DNA of 56,190 nucleotides from Planctomycetota bacterium (GCA_002683135.1 NYSS01000177.1:1-56190), one strand, 5' to 3'; positions 27,790 to 36,860 are shown, numbered from the stretch's first letter. A program made the numbers and translations. Notes: generated by a model from the letters alone, not told the origin.

Positions 27790-30259
27790 TCCGATCCCTC
27801 ACAACATCGTCGGCAAACCATTTCGACGGGTCGACGGCGTCGCCAAGGTCACCGGTCGCACCCGCTTCGCGGACGACCTCGCGTTCCCGCGGATGGTGCA
27901 CCTCAAGCTCGTCCGGAGTCACGTGCCCCACGCCATGGTCAAGTCCATCGATACGTCGACAGCGGCGCAGGTGGAGGGAGTCATCCACTTCGTTCGCGGC
28001 GAGGACATGCCCAACACCTTCGGCATCTTGCCGGTCAGCCAGGACGAGCACGCTCTGGCATTCGAGAAGGTCCGCTTCGTCGGCGACCCTGTCCTCGGCG
28101 TCGTCGCGCTTACTGAAGACGCAGCGGAGGAGGCCACGCGGGCCGTCAAGGTCGAGTACGAGGCCCTCGACACGATCGCCTCCGTGGGCGAAGCCCTCGA
28201 CACGGACAAGGACAAAATCCATGAGTACGGTGACGAAGGCAACATCCACAAGAAGGTATCGATGGAGTTTGGCGACGTCGAAGCCGGCTTCGAGCGAGCG
28301 GCCCTGGTGCTCGAAGACACGGTCTTCTACGAAGGCAACACCCACCTGCCGATAGAACAGCATGCCACCGTCGCCGTGCCCGAAGGGGACGGCAAGATCA
28401 CGGTGTGGTCGGCGACCCAGACCCCCCATTACGTGCACCGAGCCCTGACCAAGGTCCTCGAACTCCCAGCGGCGCATATCCGCGTCATTGCGTGCCCTAA
28501 TGGCGGCGGTTTCGGCGGAAAGAGCGATCCCTTCAACCACGAAATCGTCGCCGCCAAGGCGGCGCTCCAACTCGGCCGACCGGTCAAGATCTGCCTCACA
28601 CGCGAAGAGGTCTTCTATTGCCACCGCGGCCGGCACCCGGTGACCATGCACCTCAAGACCGGGTTCAGGAAGGACGGCGGGATCGTCGCCCAGCACCTTA
28701 AGACGGCGCTCGACGGGGGTGCATTCGGGTCCTACGGAGTTGCCAGCACCTACTACACGGGCGCCCTGCAGACGGTGACCTACAAGGTGCCCAACTACCG
28801 ATTCGACGGACTGCGGGCGTTCACGAACAAGCCGCCCTGTGGCCCGAAGCGTGGTCACGGCACGCCCCAGCCTCGCTTCGCCCTCGAGGTACACCTCGAC
28901 AAGGCTGCTCACGCGTTGGACATGGACCCGGCGGATATCCGCCTCAAACACCTGCAACCGAAGGACTCGGTCACCGCCAACTGGCTGAAGATCGGCAGCA
29001 TGGGACTGGAGGAGTGCCTGCACCGGGTCATTGATGGAGCCGGTTGGCGCGACCGTTACGGCAAGCTACCCACGGGGAAAGGGCTGGGCATCGCCTGCTC
29101 GTCGTACCTGTGCGGCGCAGGGCTACCGATCTACTGGAACCACATGCCGCACACCGGGGTCCAGCTCAAGCTCGACAGGAGCGGCGGAGTCGCGGTCTTC
29201 TGCGGAGAGACAGAGATCGGCCAGGGCTCGGACTCCGTACTGGCGGCGTGCGTCGCCGAGGTCCTCGGCATCGACCTCATGGACATCCGCCTTTGCGTCG
29301 GAGATACGGACCTGACCCCGGTCGACCTGGGCAGCTACTCTTCCCGCGTCACCCTCATGATGGGGAACGCCGCGATCCAGGCGGCGGAACGGGCGAAGGA
29401 GCTCCTCGCCAAGGCCGTGGCCGAACGCCTGGAGGTGCCGACCGGGCATCTGGTGTTCGCCGAGCGGCGCGTCTTCGACGCCAGCGACCCGAACAAGGGC
29501 ATGACCTTCGCCGAGGCCGTGGGCACCGCCGAATCGAAATTCGGCACCCTCGGAACCACTGGCTCATACACACCACCGCGCAGCCCGGGGCGGTTCCGTG
29601 GCGCGGGCGTCGGTCCGTCGCCCGCGTACTCCTACAGCGCCTGCGTCGTAGAGGTCGACGTCGACACGGAGACAGGCTGCTACGCGGTCCCCAAGGTCTG
29701 GATCGCCCATGACGTCGGCCGCTCCATCAACCCGGCCCTCGTCATGGGTCAGGTCGAGGGGTCCATCTACATGGGGCTCGGCGAAGCGATGATGGAGGAG
29801 TCGGCGTTCCGCCGTCTCCCCAAGAAACGTTCGAATGCGCTCGTGCACAAATTCCCGTCGTTGCTCGAGTACAAGAGTCCGACGTTCCAGGACATGCCGG
29901 AGATTGTCACCTACCTGGTAGAGGACCCCGATCCGAACGGCCCGTTTGGCGCCAAGGAGGTCGGCCAGGGGCCACTCCTGCCGGTCATGCCAGCGGTGTG
30001 CAACGCCATCTTTGACGCCGTCGGCGTCCGCATCGATCAGGTCCCAGCGCACCCGCAGATGATCCTCCGGGCGCTCGATGACAAGGCCCGGGGCGGGCCG
30101 GGCCGCTACGGACCGAAGCGCTTTCCGGACATTGAATGGGGGGAGCCGCTGCGCGTCCCCACCCCTGAGGACGGGGGAGACGGCAAGGCCGTTAACGCGG
30201 AACGCGTTGGGGTCCGCGGCGGGACCATGAAGGAAAACCCGGAGGGCGCGAAGTCATGA
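27782..30259 (+). CDS. hcrA: molybdopterin subunit, 4-hydroxybenzoyl-CoA reductase-like (HcrA)
   Basis: 825-residue catalytic subunit. It begins with the aldehyde oxidase a/b hammerhead domain (KPFRRVDGVAKVTGRTRFADDL) and continues with the molybdopterin-binding domains: GGGFGGKSDPF near 240, NKPPCGPKRGHGTPQPRFALE near 350, IGQGSD near 480, and VDLGSYSSRVTLMMGNAAIQAA near 515. These last segments and YLCGAGLPIYW are like HcrA of anaerobic phenol/4-hydroxybenzoate degraders rather than xanthine dehydrogenase. The late catalytic loop reads GAKEVGQG near 722, with Gln where the family's base is normally Glu. Expected role: reductive removal of a phenolic hydroxyl from an aryl-CoA. Overlaps the FAD gene by four bases (ATGA). 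Confidence 0.88.
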   Translation: MSDPIPHNIVGKPFRRVDGVAKVTGRTRFADDLAFPRMVHLKLVRSHVPHAMVKSIDTSTAAQVEGVIHFVRGEDMPNTFGILPVSQDEHALAFEKVRFVGDPVLGVVALTEDAAEEATRAVKVEYEALDTIASVGEALDTDKDKIHEYGDEGNIHKKVSMEFGDVEAGFERAALVLEDTVFYEGNTHLPIEQHATVAVPEGDGKITVWSATQTPHYVHRALTKVLELPAAHIRVIACPNGGGFGGKSDPFNHEIVAAKAALQLGRPVKICLTREEVFYCHRGRHPVTMHLKTGFRKDGGIVAQHLKTALDGGAFGSYGVASTYYTGALQTVTYKVPNYRFDGLRAFTNKPPCGPKRGHGTPQPRFALEVHLDKAAHALDMDPADIRLKHLQPKDSVTANWLKIGSMGLEECLHRVIDGAGWRDRYGKLPTGKGLGIACSSYLCGAGLPIYWNHMPHTGVQLKLDRSGGVAVFCGETEIGQGSDSVLAACVAEVLGIDLMDIRLCVGDTDLTPVDLGSYSSRVTLMMGNAAIQAAERAKELLAKAVAERLEVPTGHLVFAERRVFDASDPNKGMTFAEAVGTAESKFGTLGTTGSYTPPRSPGRFRGAGVGPSPAYSYSACVVEVDVDTETGCYAVPKVWIAHDVGRSINPALVMGQVEGSIYMGLGEAMMEESAFRRLPKKRSNALVHKFPSLLEYKSPTFQDMPEIVTYLVEDPDPNGPFGAKEVGQGPLLPVMPAVCNAIFDAVGVRIDQVPAHPQMILRALDDKARGGPGRYGPKRFPDIEWGEPLRVPTPEDGGDGKAVNAERVGVRGGTMKENPEGAKS

Positions 30260-31293
30260 TGCGACTCCCGACGTTCACCTACCTGGGGGCCAAGACGCTC
30301 AATGACGCGGCGATCGCCCTCGCCGACGACCCGGATGGGACTCGTATCGTGGCGGGCGGCACGGATCTGTGGCCGAACCTCAAGCGGCGACACCAGGGCG
30401 CTCGCGCGGTCGTAGGTCTGCGCCGGGTGCCTGGACTTCGCGGCATCTCAGGGGACCCGTCCACCGGGGTCACCATCGGAGCAATGACGAGGCTCACGGA
30501 TATCGTGCGCTCGCCGGTATTGCGTGCCGGATATCCGGGCTTCGTAAGAGCCGTGGCCTCCATCTCTTCCCCCGTCCTGCGAAACATGGGGACCATCGGT
30601 GGGAACCTCTGCCTGGACACCCGCTGTACCTATTACAACCAAAACGAGGAGTGGCGCCAGTCAATCGGCTACTGCATGAAGGAGGTTGGAGACACCTGCT
30701 GGGTCGCCCCGGGCAGCTCGCGTTGCTGGGCCGTACAGGCCTCCGACTCGGCCCCCGCCCTGTGCTCCCTCGACGCGCATGTCGTCCTGCATTCCGCTGA
30801 GGGGGAGCGGGTCCTCCCCATCGCAGACCTGTACAACGACGACGGCATTGTCTACCTCACGAAGAGCAACACCGAGATCCTGACCGAGATCCGACTCGGG
30901 CCCATCGGAACCCGCACGAGCACCTACTGGAAGCTCCGTCGGCGCGGGTCCATCGACTTTCCTGTCCTGGGGGTCGGCGTGGCCCTCGAACTCGAGGGGA
31001 ATACGGTGTCGTCAGCCAACATCCACCTCGGCGCGGTCCACTCCTTTCCCGTCGCGGCCACCGCGGCGGCGGCCCATCTCGTCGGCAAGCCTCTCACCGA
31101 AGCCCTCATCGCTGAGGCCGCGGAATTGGCCAAGGAACCCGCGGCCCCGCTCGACAACACCGACTTCACGCTGCAGTGGCGGCGCCGCATGCTCGGCGTC
31201 TATGTCGACGGCGCGTTGCGGGAGCTCGCCGGACTTCCCGCGAAGGCCGTCCCGAGCGCCCACGGTGACGCTGCCCTCGCCCTCGAGGTCTGA
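30256..31293 (+). CDS. hcrB: FAD subunit with extra [4Fe-4S], HcrB-like
   Basis: 345-residue FAD-binding subunit of the CO dehydrogenase/xanthine dehydrogenase class: IVAGGTDLWPNLK near 31-43 and NMGTIGGNLCLDTRC near 110-124 bind FAD. A 40-residue insertion carries Cys124, Cys140, Cys148 and Cys157, spaced 16, 8 and 9. To my knowledge this spacing matches the four cysteines that bind the additional [4Fe-4S] in the beta subunit of Thauera 4-hydroxybenzoyl-CoA reductase (positions 122, 138, 146, 155). This cluster is what separates that enzyme from ordinary xanthine dehydrogenases. ATGATG gives a choice of two starts two codons apart. Its stop is 18 bases from the stop of the convergent amidase gene. 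Confidence 0.9.
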   Translation: MMRLPTFTYLGAKTLNDAAIALADDPDGTRIVAGGTDLWPNLKRRHQGARAVVGLRRVPGLRGISGDPSTGVTIGAMTRLTDIVRSPVLRAGYPGFVRAVASISSPVLRNMGTIGGNLCLDTRCTYYNQNEEWRQSIGYCMKEVGDTCWVAPGSSRCWAVQASDSAPALCSLDAHVVLHSAEGERVLPIADLYNDDGIVYLTKSNTEILTEIRLGPIGTRTSTYWKLRRRGSIDFPVLGVGVALELEGNTVSSANIHLGAVHSFPVAATAAAAHLVGKPLTEALIAEAAELAKEPAAPLDNTDFTLQWRRRMLGVYVDGALRELAGLPAKAVPSAHGDAALALEV

Positions 31294-31311
31294 CATGCCG
31301 CCGCGCCCGGC

Positions 31312-33861
31312 TCAGGGCACGATGAGCTTCACCCACGGCGCGATCTCCGAGATCGCGTTCGCGGGCGTCACCGTCACGGCTGAGAACCACGCACAGAACC
31401 CTGAAAGCGACGGATCGTTGGGTACGTGGACCTGGAACGCGCCGCCGCCGATGGCATCCAACGACCCCCACATCCCCGTGAACACGCCTTGGTTCGAGGA
31501 GAGGCTGAGGGTGAACAGCAGGTCCCCATTGATGGGCAACGCGCGGCCGTCGGGGAGCGCTTGCCCCGGGTAGACCCCCGCGGCGGCCGCGGCCACATAG
31601 GCCATTCCCGCCGAGGCAGGGAACACCAGGTCGATGGTCAATGTCTGGCCGAGTTGGGGCGCCCCTTGCGGCCGCAACGGCAGCGGGCACATGAGCGCCA
31701 GGACCCGCTCCATGAGCAGCGCCCGGTGGCCGGGGTCGAGGAGCGACTCCAACGGGAATCCGATGCCGAGGACGCGCCCGTTACCGTGTAACACACCGGC
31801 AGCAGCACCGGTCGCGTAACGCAGGGCGACCTGGCCACCGGTCCCCGACGCCGGCTGCACGATATCGGGATAGGCGATATCGCCGCGCACGCTGCCGTCG
31901 TCGAACATCATGGCCGGCAGGGCGCCGAGGACGCCGGACGCCTGCGCTTGCGTCCAGTACGTGTTCGCGTCGTCGGCGACACAGTCGTGCCCGAGCGTCT
32001 GCTCGTAGAACGCACGATCCGCGGGGCTGCCGAGCAAGTCGAGATCCCAGCCGACCTCGGCGCCGGAAAAGAACAGGCGCCCCCCAGCAGCCAAATACAG
32101 GTTGACCCGGATCTGCTCGAGAGCGCTGAATGTCTCATCGTACGTCGACTCCTCGCCGAGCACCCAGCCGACACAGCCGTAGGGGGCCAGCGGAACCAGC
32201 GCCGCGGCTACCGCCTCGTTGGTGCATCCGTCGAACGGATAGCCTGCCGTCACGACGGCCCGAACGGCGGCCCCATCCACGACCAGCCAGTCGTGTGGAT
32301 TATGGTGCTCCTTGACCGTCCGATCATGGCGGTCGAAGCCGTTGACGAGGAGCAGGGGCGCCGCGCCCCCAGGCGCCACCCGTGCCCCCACCGGCTCACT
32401 GTCCGGACCCGTCCCCGAAGCGTTGCGACAGGCCACGCGCGCGTACCTAAGTGCATCGTGAGGCAGACCGGAGAGGTTGAACGTGGTGCCGGTGACAATG
32501 GTGCCCGCGTCGAACGCGAACCCGTCGTCGCTCGTGCGGACCCGGTAAGAGGTCGCCCCTGGGACGGGCACCCACGAAACGGTCACGCCACCCGCGCCCG
32601 TATTGCGCATGGCCACCGACGACGGCGGGCTGAGCGGGAGCGGCATGCCAGGCGCCAGATACTCGACGATCGCACGCGCCATGGCCCGCCCAGAGATCGC
32701 CCGGAAGGTGGGGTGATGCAGCGCCTCGATGTCGCCGCCAATGTCATCGTGAAACGCGAGCTCCACGAGGCATCCGGGCATGGTCGTCAGCTCACGCAAT
32801 TCGCCGAAGTTCGCGGCGAACTGTCCGCGGTCTATCCACGAGGGGTCCCAGTGTGCTTGCAGGTCGTTCAGCAATCGCGCGTGGAGAGCGTTCTGCCATC
32901 CAGCGCTCCCTGCCGGCGTCAGGGTGTTGTGGATGAAGGAGCTGGTGCCGCTGCCGCCGCCCGCGTTCGTATGCAGAGACAGGTACAGATCCGCTTGCCC
33001 ACCGGAGTACCACTCTCCGAACAGCGGACGGCACGTGACATCGTCGGAGTTGTCTTGCCCACCGGTGATCGGGTCCCACACGGACGCCGGCGCGCCTGTG
33101 TACTCCGCATGATAGCGAGAGCATTCGCGCCAGCGGGGCTCGCCGGAGGCGGTGCCTCCCCGGAGGATCGACCCGTTGCCATCACCGATCCGGACAGCGT
33201 CTGACACGATCACGCCGGGTGACGCAGATGCGCTGGACAAGGTCACCACGGCCTGCTCCATGGCGCGAAACGGGAACGTCCCGACGTACAGCCAGCGGAG
33301 ACTGAAGCGGGTCTGGTCGACGGTCCGCCAGCTCGTTCCACCGGCATGGGAGACCTCGACCCGCGCCGCGATCGTGCGATTCGATCCGGCGCGATAGGCG
33401 ACGTACACGGGGTAGTGCCCGGTCGTCGTGATGGTCGTTCGATAACTCGCTGTGCTCCCACCACCCGGGGTCGTCCCTGCATAGCGATAGGTCGAGCCCG
33501 CCCAACCGGAGGAGCCGCTCGTCGTCCAGCTCCCGGTCTCCTGGTACGCAGGAAATCCGTCGTCGTTCTGGATGACGTGCTCTTCAAGGGTACGACTCCG
33601 GGCTCGGCACAGGATGGTCCGCGCGCCGGCCCCCTCGAGCCACGGGAGCAGGTGGTCGTGGACGATCTCATGGGTGTGGATGTCCTCGATCAGCCCGTCG
33701 ATGAGCGGCCGCTGCGTGATCCAACCCAACGTCGTGTGCCAGTAATAGCCATGCCCGGGGGAGATCACGATCTCGCGACCGGACAGCGCCCCCACCGGGT
33801 TCTGAGAAACGAGCGAGCCCGTGGAGACAGCGAGGATCAGTATGGCGCCCAAGCGGGTCAT
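31312..33861 (-). CDS. secreted multidomain N-acetylmuramoyl-L-alanine amidase-like protein
   Basis: 849 residues. Signal peptide about 1-19. An Amidase_3-type catalytic domain is split: ISPGHG (His37) and HTHE (Glu65) come first, then LSLHTN (His297) and VELAFHD (Glu367), the zinc ligands and catalytic Glu. The interruption at about 108-226 looks like a golvesin/carbohydrate-binding beta-sandwich (Ser/Gly/Thr-rich, YPVYVAYRAGSN, IVSDAVRIG). A fibronectin-III domain (about 408-497), a glutamine-amidotransferase-like domain (about 500-735, GFDGCTNEAV-type segment, GCVGWVLGEEST, FSGAEVGWDLDLLG) and a carboxy-terminal domain (about 745-849) follow. It probably cleaves peptidoglycan outside the membrane. 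The start has GGGAGGAC upstream; an upstream in-frame extension is rejected because it is antisense to the next gene. Confidence 0.82.
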   Translation of the reverse strand: MTRLGAILILAVSTGSLVSQNPVGALSGREIVISPGHGYYWHTTLGWITQRPLIDGLIEDIHTHEIVHDHLLPWLEGAGARTILCRARSRTLEEHVIQNDDGFPAYQETGSWTTSGSSGWAGSTYRYAGTTPGGGSTASYRTTITTTGHYPVYVAYRAGSNRTIAARVEVSHAGGTSWRTVDQTRFSLRWLYVGTFPFRAMEQAVVTLSSASASPGVIVSDAVRIGDGNGSILRGGTASGEPRWRECSRYHAEYTGAPASVWDPITGGQDNSDDVTCRPLFGEWYSGGQADLYLSLHTNAGGGSGTSSFIHNTLTPAGSAGWQNALHARLLNDLQAHWDPSWIDRGQFAANFGELRELTTMPGCLVELAFHDDIGGDIEALHHPTFRAISGRAMARAIVEYLAPGMPLPLSPPSSVAMRNTGAGGVTVSWVPVPGATSYRVRTSDDGFAFDAGTIVTGTTFNLSGLPHDALRYARVACRNASGTGPDSEPVGARVAPGGAAPLLLVNGFDRHDRTVKEHHNPHDWLVVDGAAVRAVVTAGYPFDGCTNEAVAAALVPLAPYGCVGWVLGEESTYDETFSALEQIRVNLYLAAGGRLFFSGAEVGWDLDLLGSPADRAFYEQTLGHDCVADDANTYWTQAQASGVLGALPAMMFDDGSVRGDIAYPDIVQPASGTGGQVALRYATGAAAGVLHGNGRVLGIGFPLESLLDPGHRALLMERVLALMCPLPLRPQGAPQLGQTLTIDLVFPASAGMAYVAAAAAGVYPGQALPDGRALPINGDLLFTLSLSSNQGVFTGMWGSLDAIGGGAFQVHVPNDPSLSGFCAWFSAVTVTPANAISEIAPWVKLIVP

Positions 33862-33981
33862 GACATCGATTGTCCTCCCGCAACCCTGAGCCGTCACCAT
33901 TTTCAATTCAAATGGGCAAAAGGTGGACTTCCCGCGGCGAAAAGGATGTCCGTGCGGGAGTAGGGATAGGAGAATGCAACC

Positions 33982-35751
33982 ATGATGAGAATGACGCTTC
34001 TCGTGGCCGCCCTTGGCGTCTTGTGCCTCCCCGCGATCACGCTCGCGCAGGGGCCACCTCCTCCGCCTCCGCCGGGTGGTGGTGGCGGTCCTCCGCCTCC
34101 GCCACCGCCGGGTGGTGGTGGCGGGCCTCCTCCTCCGCCTCCTCCTCCCGGGGGTAACACCCCTGCCGGGCTGCCCCCGGTACCGACGCCGCCCATGAAT
34201 CCGGTCACCGCCGACAAGGCTGTCCTGGGCAAGATCCTGTTCTGGGACGAGCAGCTCTCCTCGGACAACACGGTCGCGTGCGGGACGTGTCACCGGCCCA
34301 ACAGCGGCGGCAGTGACCCTCGCACAGGCATCCACCCGGGCGCGGACGGAGTCTTTGGCGGCGGCGATGACCGGTTCGGGTCGCCCGGCATCATTGGTCA
34401 GGATGCCAACGGCAATTACAGCCCGGACGCGACGTTCGGGTTCGAGCCCCAGGTCACGGGCAGGTATGCCCCGTCCGTACTCATGGGTGCGTTCTTCCCA
34501 GGCGCGCTGTTCTGGGACGGCCGCGCCATGGCCCAGTTCGTGGACCCGGAGACAGGCGTCACCAGCATCCCCCTCGGCGGCTCACTCGAGAGCCAGGCGA
34601 TTGAACCTCCGATGGCCGCGAACGAGATGGCCCACGCGAACCGCGACTGGAGTCAGGTCACGGCGAAGCTCGCGATCGTGGAGCCGCTCAGGCTTGCGTC
34701 GAATTTCCCGGCCGACGTTGTTGGCGCGCTTCAAGCGGCCAACAGCAGCTATCCGGCGTTGTTCCAGGCCGCGTACGGCGACCCGACGATCACCGCTGGA
34801 CGCATCGCTTACGCCATCGCGACGTACGAACGCACGCTGATCTCTGATCAGGCGCCGATCGATGCCATCCGTTCCGGGCAGGCACCCAACACGGTCCTGA
34901 CCAACCAGCAACAGCAGGGGATGCAGATCTTCTTTGGTCAAGGCCGATGCGATCTCTGCCACGATGGGCAGCTGGCGTCCACCGGAGAGTTCATCAATAT
35001 CGGGCTGCGTCCGTGGCAAGAGGACCTCGGTCGCATGGGCGTGACAGGCAACTTCAATGATCGCGGCGAATTCAAGACGCCGAGCCTGCGGAACGTCGGG
35101 CTGCGATCCCGCCTGATGCACAACGGGCAGTTCACCACGATGGCCCAGGTGATCGACTTCTACGATCGCGGCGGCGACTTCGGCGACGGCCAGGACAACC
35201 GCATCGTCAACCTGCCTCTCAATAACAACGAGGAACAAGCGCTCGCGGCCTTCGTCTCCTTCGCGTTTGACGACCCCCGGGTCGCGGCCGAGACCGGCCC
35301 GTTCGCCCGTCCGACCCTGCACAGCGAGACCACCGGGGGCGGGCCCACCGGGACCACGTTCGGTCTATCTTGGGGTGGCACCGGCGGCGTTACCCCTGAG
35401 TGGATCGACGTATCCCCCTCAGTGGTCGGCAACGGCGAGTTCAAGCTTGGCGTCAAGGGTGGCCTCGGAGGCGCGCTGGCCTACCTCGGGATTTCCCCGT
35501 CCATAGCTCCGCTGGGGACCTTCATTGGTGGCGTCCCGGTCAACGTGGACTACACCTCGCCGGCCTTCTACTTCGTCACCCGCACGCTCTCTGGTACGGG
35601 CGCGGGACAGGGGCATAGCACCTTCCACGCGGCGATTCCGAACGACCCGGCGCTCATCGGTCTGACCCTGAACGGCCAGTGGTTGGTGCAAGACCCCATG
35701 GCCCTTAACGGTTTCTCCTCGAGCCAAGGGCTGCAGGTCACCATCTACTGA
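33982..35751 (+). CDS. dihaem cytochrome c peroxidase/MauG family protein 1
   Basis: 589-residue exported protein. Signal peptide 1-23, then a Pro/Gly block (about 24-58) of alternating runs of Pro and Gly. The peroxidase-like region has the first haem motif CGTCH at 100-104 and the second CDLCH at 323-327, with the family landmarks LGKILFWDEQLSSD, SVLMGAFFPGALFWDGRA, YERTLISDQAPID, LRNVGLRSRLMHNGQF and QALAAFVSFAFDDPR. About 120-140 residues at the end form a separate domain shared with its paralogue and with the amidase. Family members reduce peroxide or oxidise a partner. The gene starts ATGATG with GGAG upstream, divergent from the amidase, and is followed by a terminator-like stem. Confidence 0.9.
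   Translation: MMRMTLLVAALGVLCLPAITLAQGPPPPPPPGGGGGPPPPPPPGGGGGPPPPPPPPGGNTPAGLPPVPTPPMNPVTADKAVLGKILFWDEQLSSDNTVACGTCHRPNSGGSDPRTGIHPGADGVFGGGDDRFGSPGIIGQDANGNYSPDATFGFEPQVTGRYAPSVLMGAFFPGALFWDGRAMAQFVDPETGVTSIPLGGSLESQAIEPPMAANEMAHANRDWSQVTAKLAIVEPLRLASNFPADVVGALQAANSSYPALFQAAYGDPTITAGRIAYAIATYERTLISDQAPIDAIRSGQAPNTVLTNQQQQGMQIFFGQGRCDLCHDGQLASTGEFINIGLRPWQEDLGRMGVTGNFNDRGEFKTPSLRNVGLRSRLMHNGQFTTMAQVIDFYDRGGDFGDGQDNRIVNLPLNNNEEQALAAFVSFAFDDPRVAAETGPFARPTLHSETTGGGPTGTTFGLSWGGTGGVTPEWIDVSPSVVGNGEFKLGVKGGLGGALAYLGISPSIAPLGTFIGGVPVNVDYTSPAFYFVTRTLSGTGAGQGHSTFHAAIPNDPALIGLTLNGQWLVQDPMALNGFSSSQGLQVTIY
34053..34158 (+). repeat. GC-rich Pro/Gly coding repeat
   Basis: About 105 bases of low-complexity CCTCCGCCT/GGTGGTGGT repeats, roughly 45-base units, encode alternating Pro (seven to eight) and Gly (five) runs at residues 24-58 of the first cytochrome peroxidase. 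The paralogue at 36910 has only a short Pro-rich linker here, so the block expanded locally, probably by slippage or unequal exchange. Confidence 0.85.
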
Positions 35752-35779
35752 TCGGACGATCACTTCGCTGATTGGATGC

Positions 35780-35820
35780 GGGTTGGGGGCGGCCGTCGAT
35801 GAGGCGGTCGCCCCCAACCC
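35780..35820 (+). terminator. terminator-like inverted repeat after cytochrome peroxidase 1
   Basis: A perfect 12-base-pair stem, GGGTTGGGGGCG (35780-35791) with CGCCCCCAACCC (35809-35820), and a 17-base loop, followed by GTTTGC. It lies 28 bases after the stop codon. The T tract is short, so termination efficiency is uncertain. Confidence 0.6.
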
Positions 35821-35899
35821 GTTTGCGATGAGCGCCCGCTCCGCCGATCACGACGCCAAGGGGATCGTCTCGGAGGGCCCCGTTCCGTACGATCAGGGT

Positions 35900-36775
35900 A
35901 TGCCACCACCCTCCGGCGCGTTCCTGATCGACAAGCCAATCGGAGAGAGCAGCCGCACCACCCTTGATGCCTTGGAGCGGACGCTGAAGATCGGGCCCTT
36001 GGGGCACACCGGAACCCTGGACCCGCTCGCGACGGGACTCCTGATCGTCCTGGTGGGCACCGCGCGGCGACTCCAGGAGTTGATGCTGGGCTCCACAAAG
36101 GTCTACGACGCCGAGCTCACCTTCGGCGCCACATCCGAGACCCTGGATGGGGAGGGGCCGATCACCACGACCGGTGATCCCGTACCGGCGCTGGAGCAGG
36201 CCCTGCCGCCCGCCATCGCGGGCTTCATCGGTGACCTCCAACAAATTCCCCCAGCCCACTCGGCCGTACACGTCGACGGCAAACGGGCGTACAGCCTGGC
36301 CCGCATGGGGACCGATCCGAAGCTCAAGCCCCGGGGGGTCCGGGTCGACGCTATCGAGGTCATCGCCGCCGCTGCCACCACCGCGCGTCTTCACGTCACC
36401 TGCGGCCCCGGGACCTACATCCGCAGCCTCGCACGGGACATCGGACAAGCCCTCGGTTGCGGCGCATACCTGTCGGCGCTCCGGCGCGTTGGCAACGGCC
36501 GGTTTCAGGTGGCCAACGCGGTCACTCCTGACGCTGCCACCAGCGCAGACCTCGTGCCCATGGCCGAGGTCCTCGCGCCCTTCACCCGGATCGACGTGGA
36601 TCGCCAGACCGCCGCGAAACTCTCGCTTGGTCAAACGGCGGAAGGCCTGGAGGTGCCAGCGGACGGCCCGGCGTTCGCCTGGTTGGACGGAGAACCGGTG
36701 TGCCGATTACGGCAGCGCGGCTCCGGCGGGCGCTCCGACCTACGGCTACGGGAGATCCTCGAGAGCGAGCGCTGA
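35900..36775 (+). CDS. truB: tRNA pseudouridine-55 synthase
   Basis: 291-residue TruB making pseudouridine 55 in the tRNA T-loop. FLIDKPIGESSRTTLDALE at the start, catalytic Asp in GHTGTLDPLATGLL near 36-49, VYDAELTFGATSETLDGEG, QIPPAHSAVHVDGKRAYSLAR and CGPGTYIRSLARDIG are all typical; a short PUA-like tail ends the protein. Of several in-frame starts, ATG 35900 gives the normal N-terminus; the sequence upstream includes the terminator stem. The usual rbfA/ribF/rpsO neighbours are absent; instead it is flanked by the two paralogous cytochrome peroxidases. Confidence 0.93.
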   Translation: MPPPSGAFLIDKPIGESSRTTLDALERTLKIGPLGHTGTLDPLATGLLIVLVGTARRLQELMLGSTKVYDAELTFGATSETLDGEGPITTTGDPVPALEQALPPAIAGFIGDLQQIPPAHSAVHVDGKRAYSLARMGTDPKLKPRGVRVDAIEVIAAAATTARLHVTCGPGTYIRSLARDIGQALGCGAYLSALRRVGNGRFQVANAVTPDAATSADLVPMAEVLAPFTRIDVDRQTAAKLSLGQTAEGLEVPADGPAFAWLDGEPVCRLRQRGSGGRSDLRLREILESER

Positions 36776-36860
36776 AACCGGTACCCACGTCAGCCCCCGA
36801 GACTCCGGTTAGCCCATGGGCGAAGTTGGCTGTAGCGAATCTTTTCGTCAGGAGGGACAC

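Noticed and set aside
27644-29023. 459-codon open frame on the minus strand
   Set aside because: Antisense to the ends of hcrC and hcrA; its sequence has no domain and arises from the GC-rich third positions of the real genes.
27253-31293. Ordinary xanthine or CO dehydrogenase
   Set aside because: The extra four-cysteine insertion in the FAD subunit and the HcrA-like segments of the large subunit argue against both.
31948-33204. 418-codon open frame on the plus strand
   Set aside because: Antisense to the amidase gene, Arg/Pro/Gly-rich, no motif, no ribosome-binding site.
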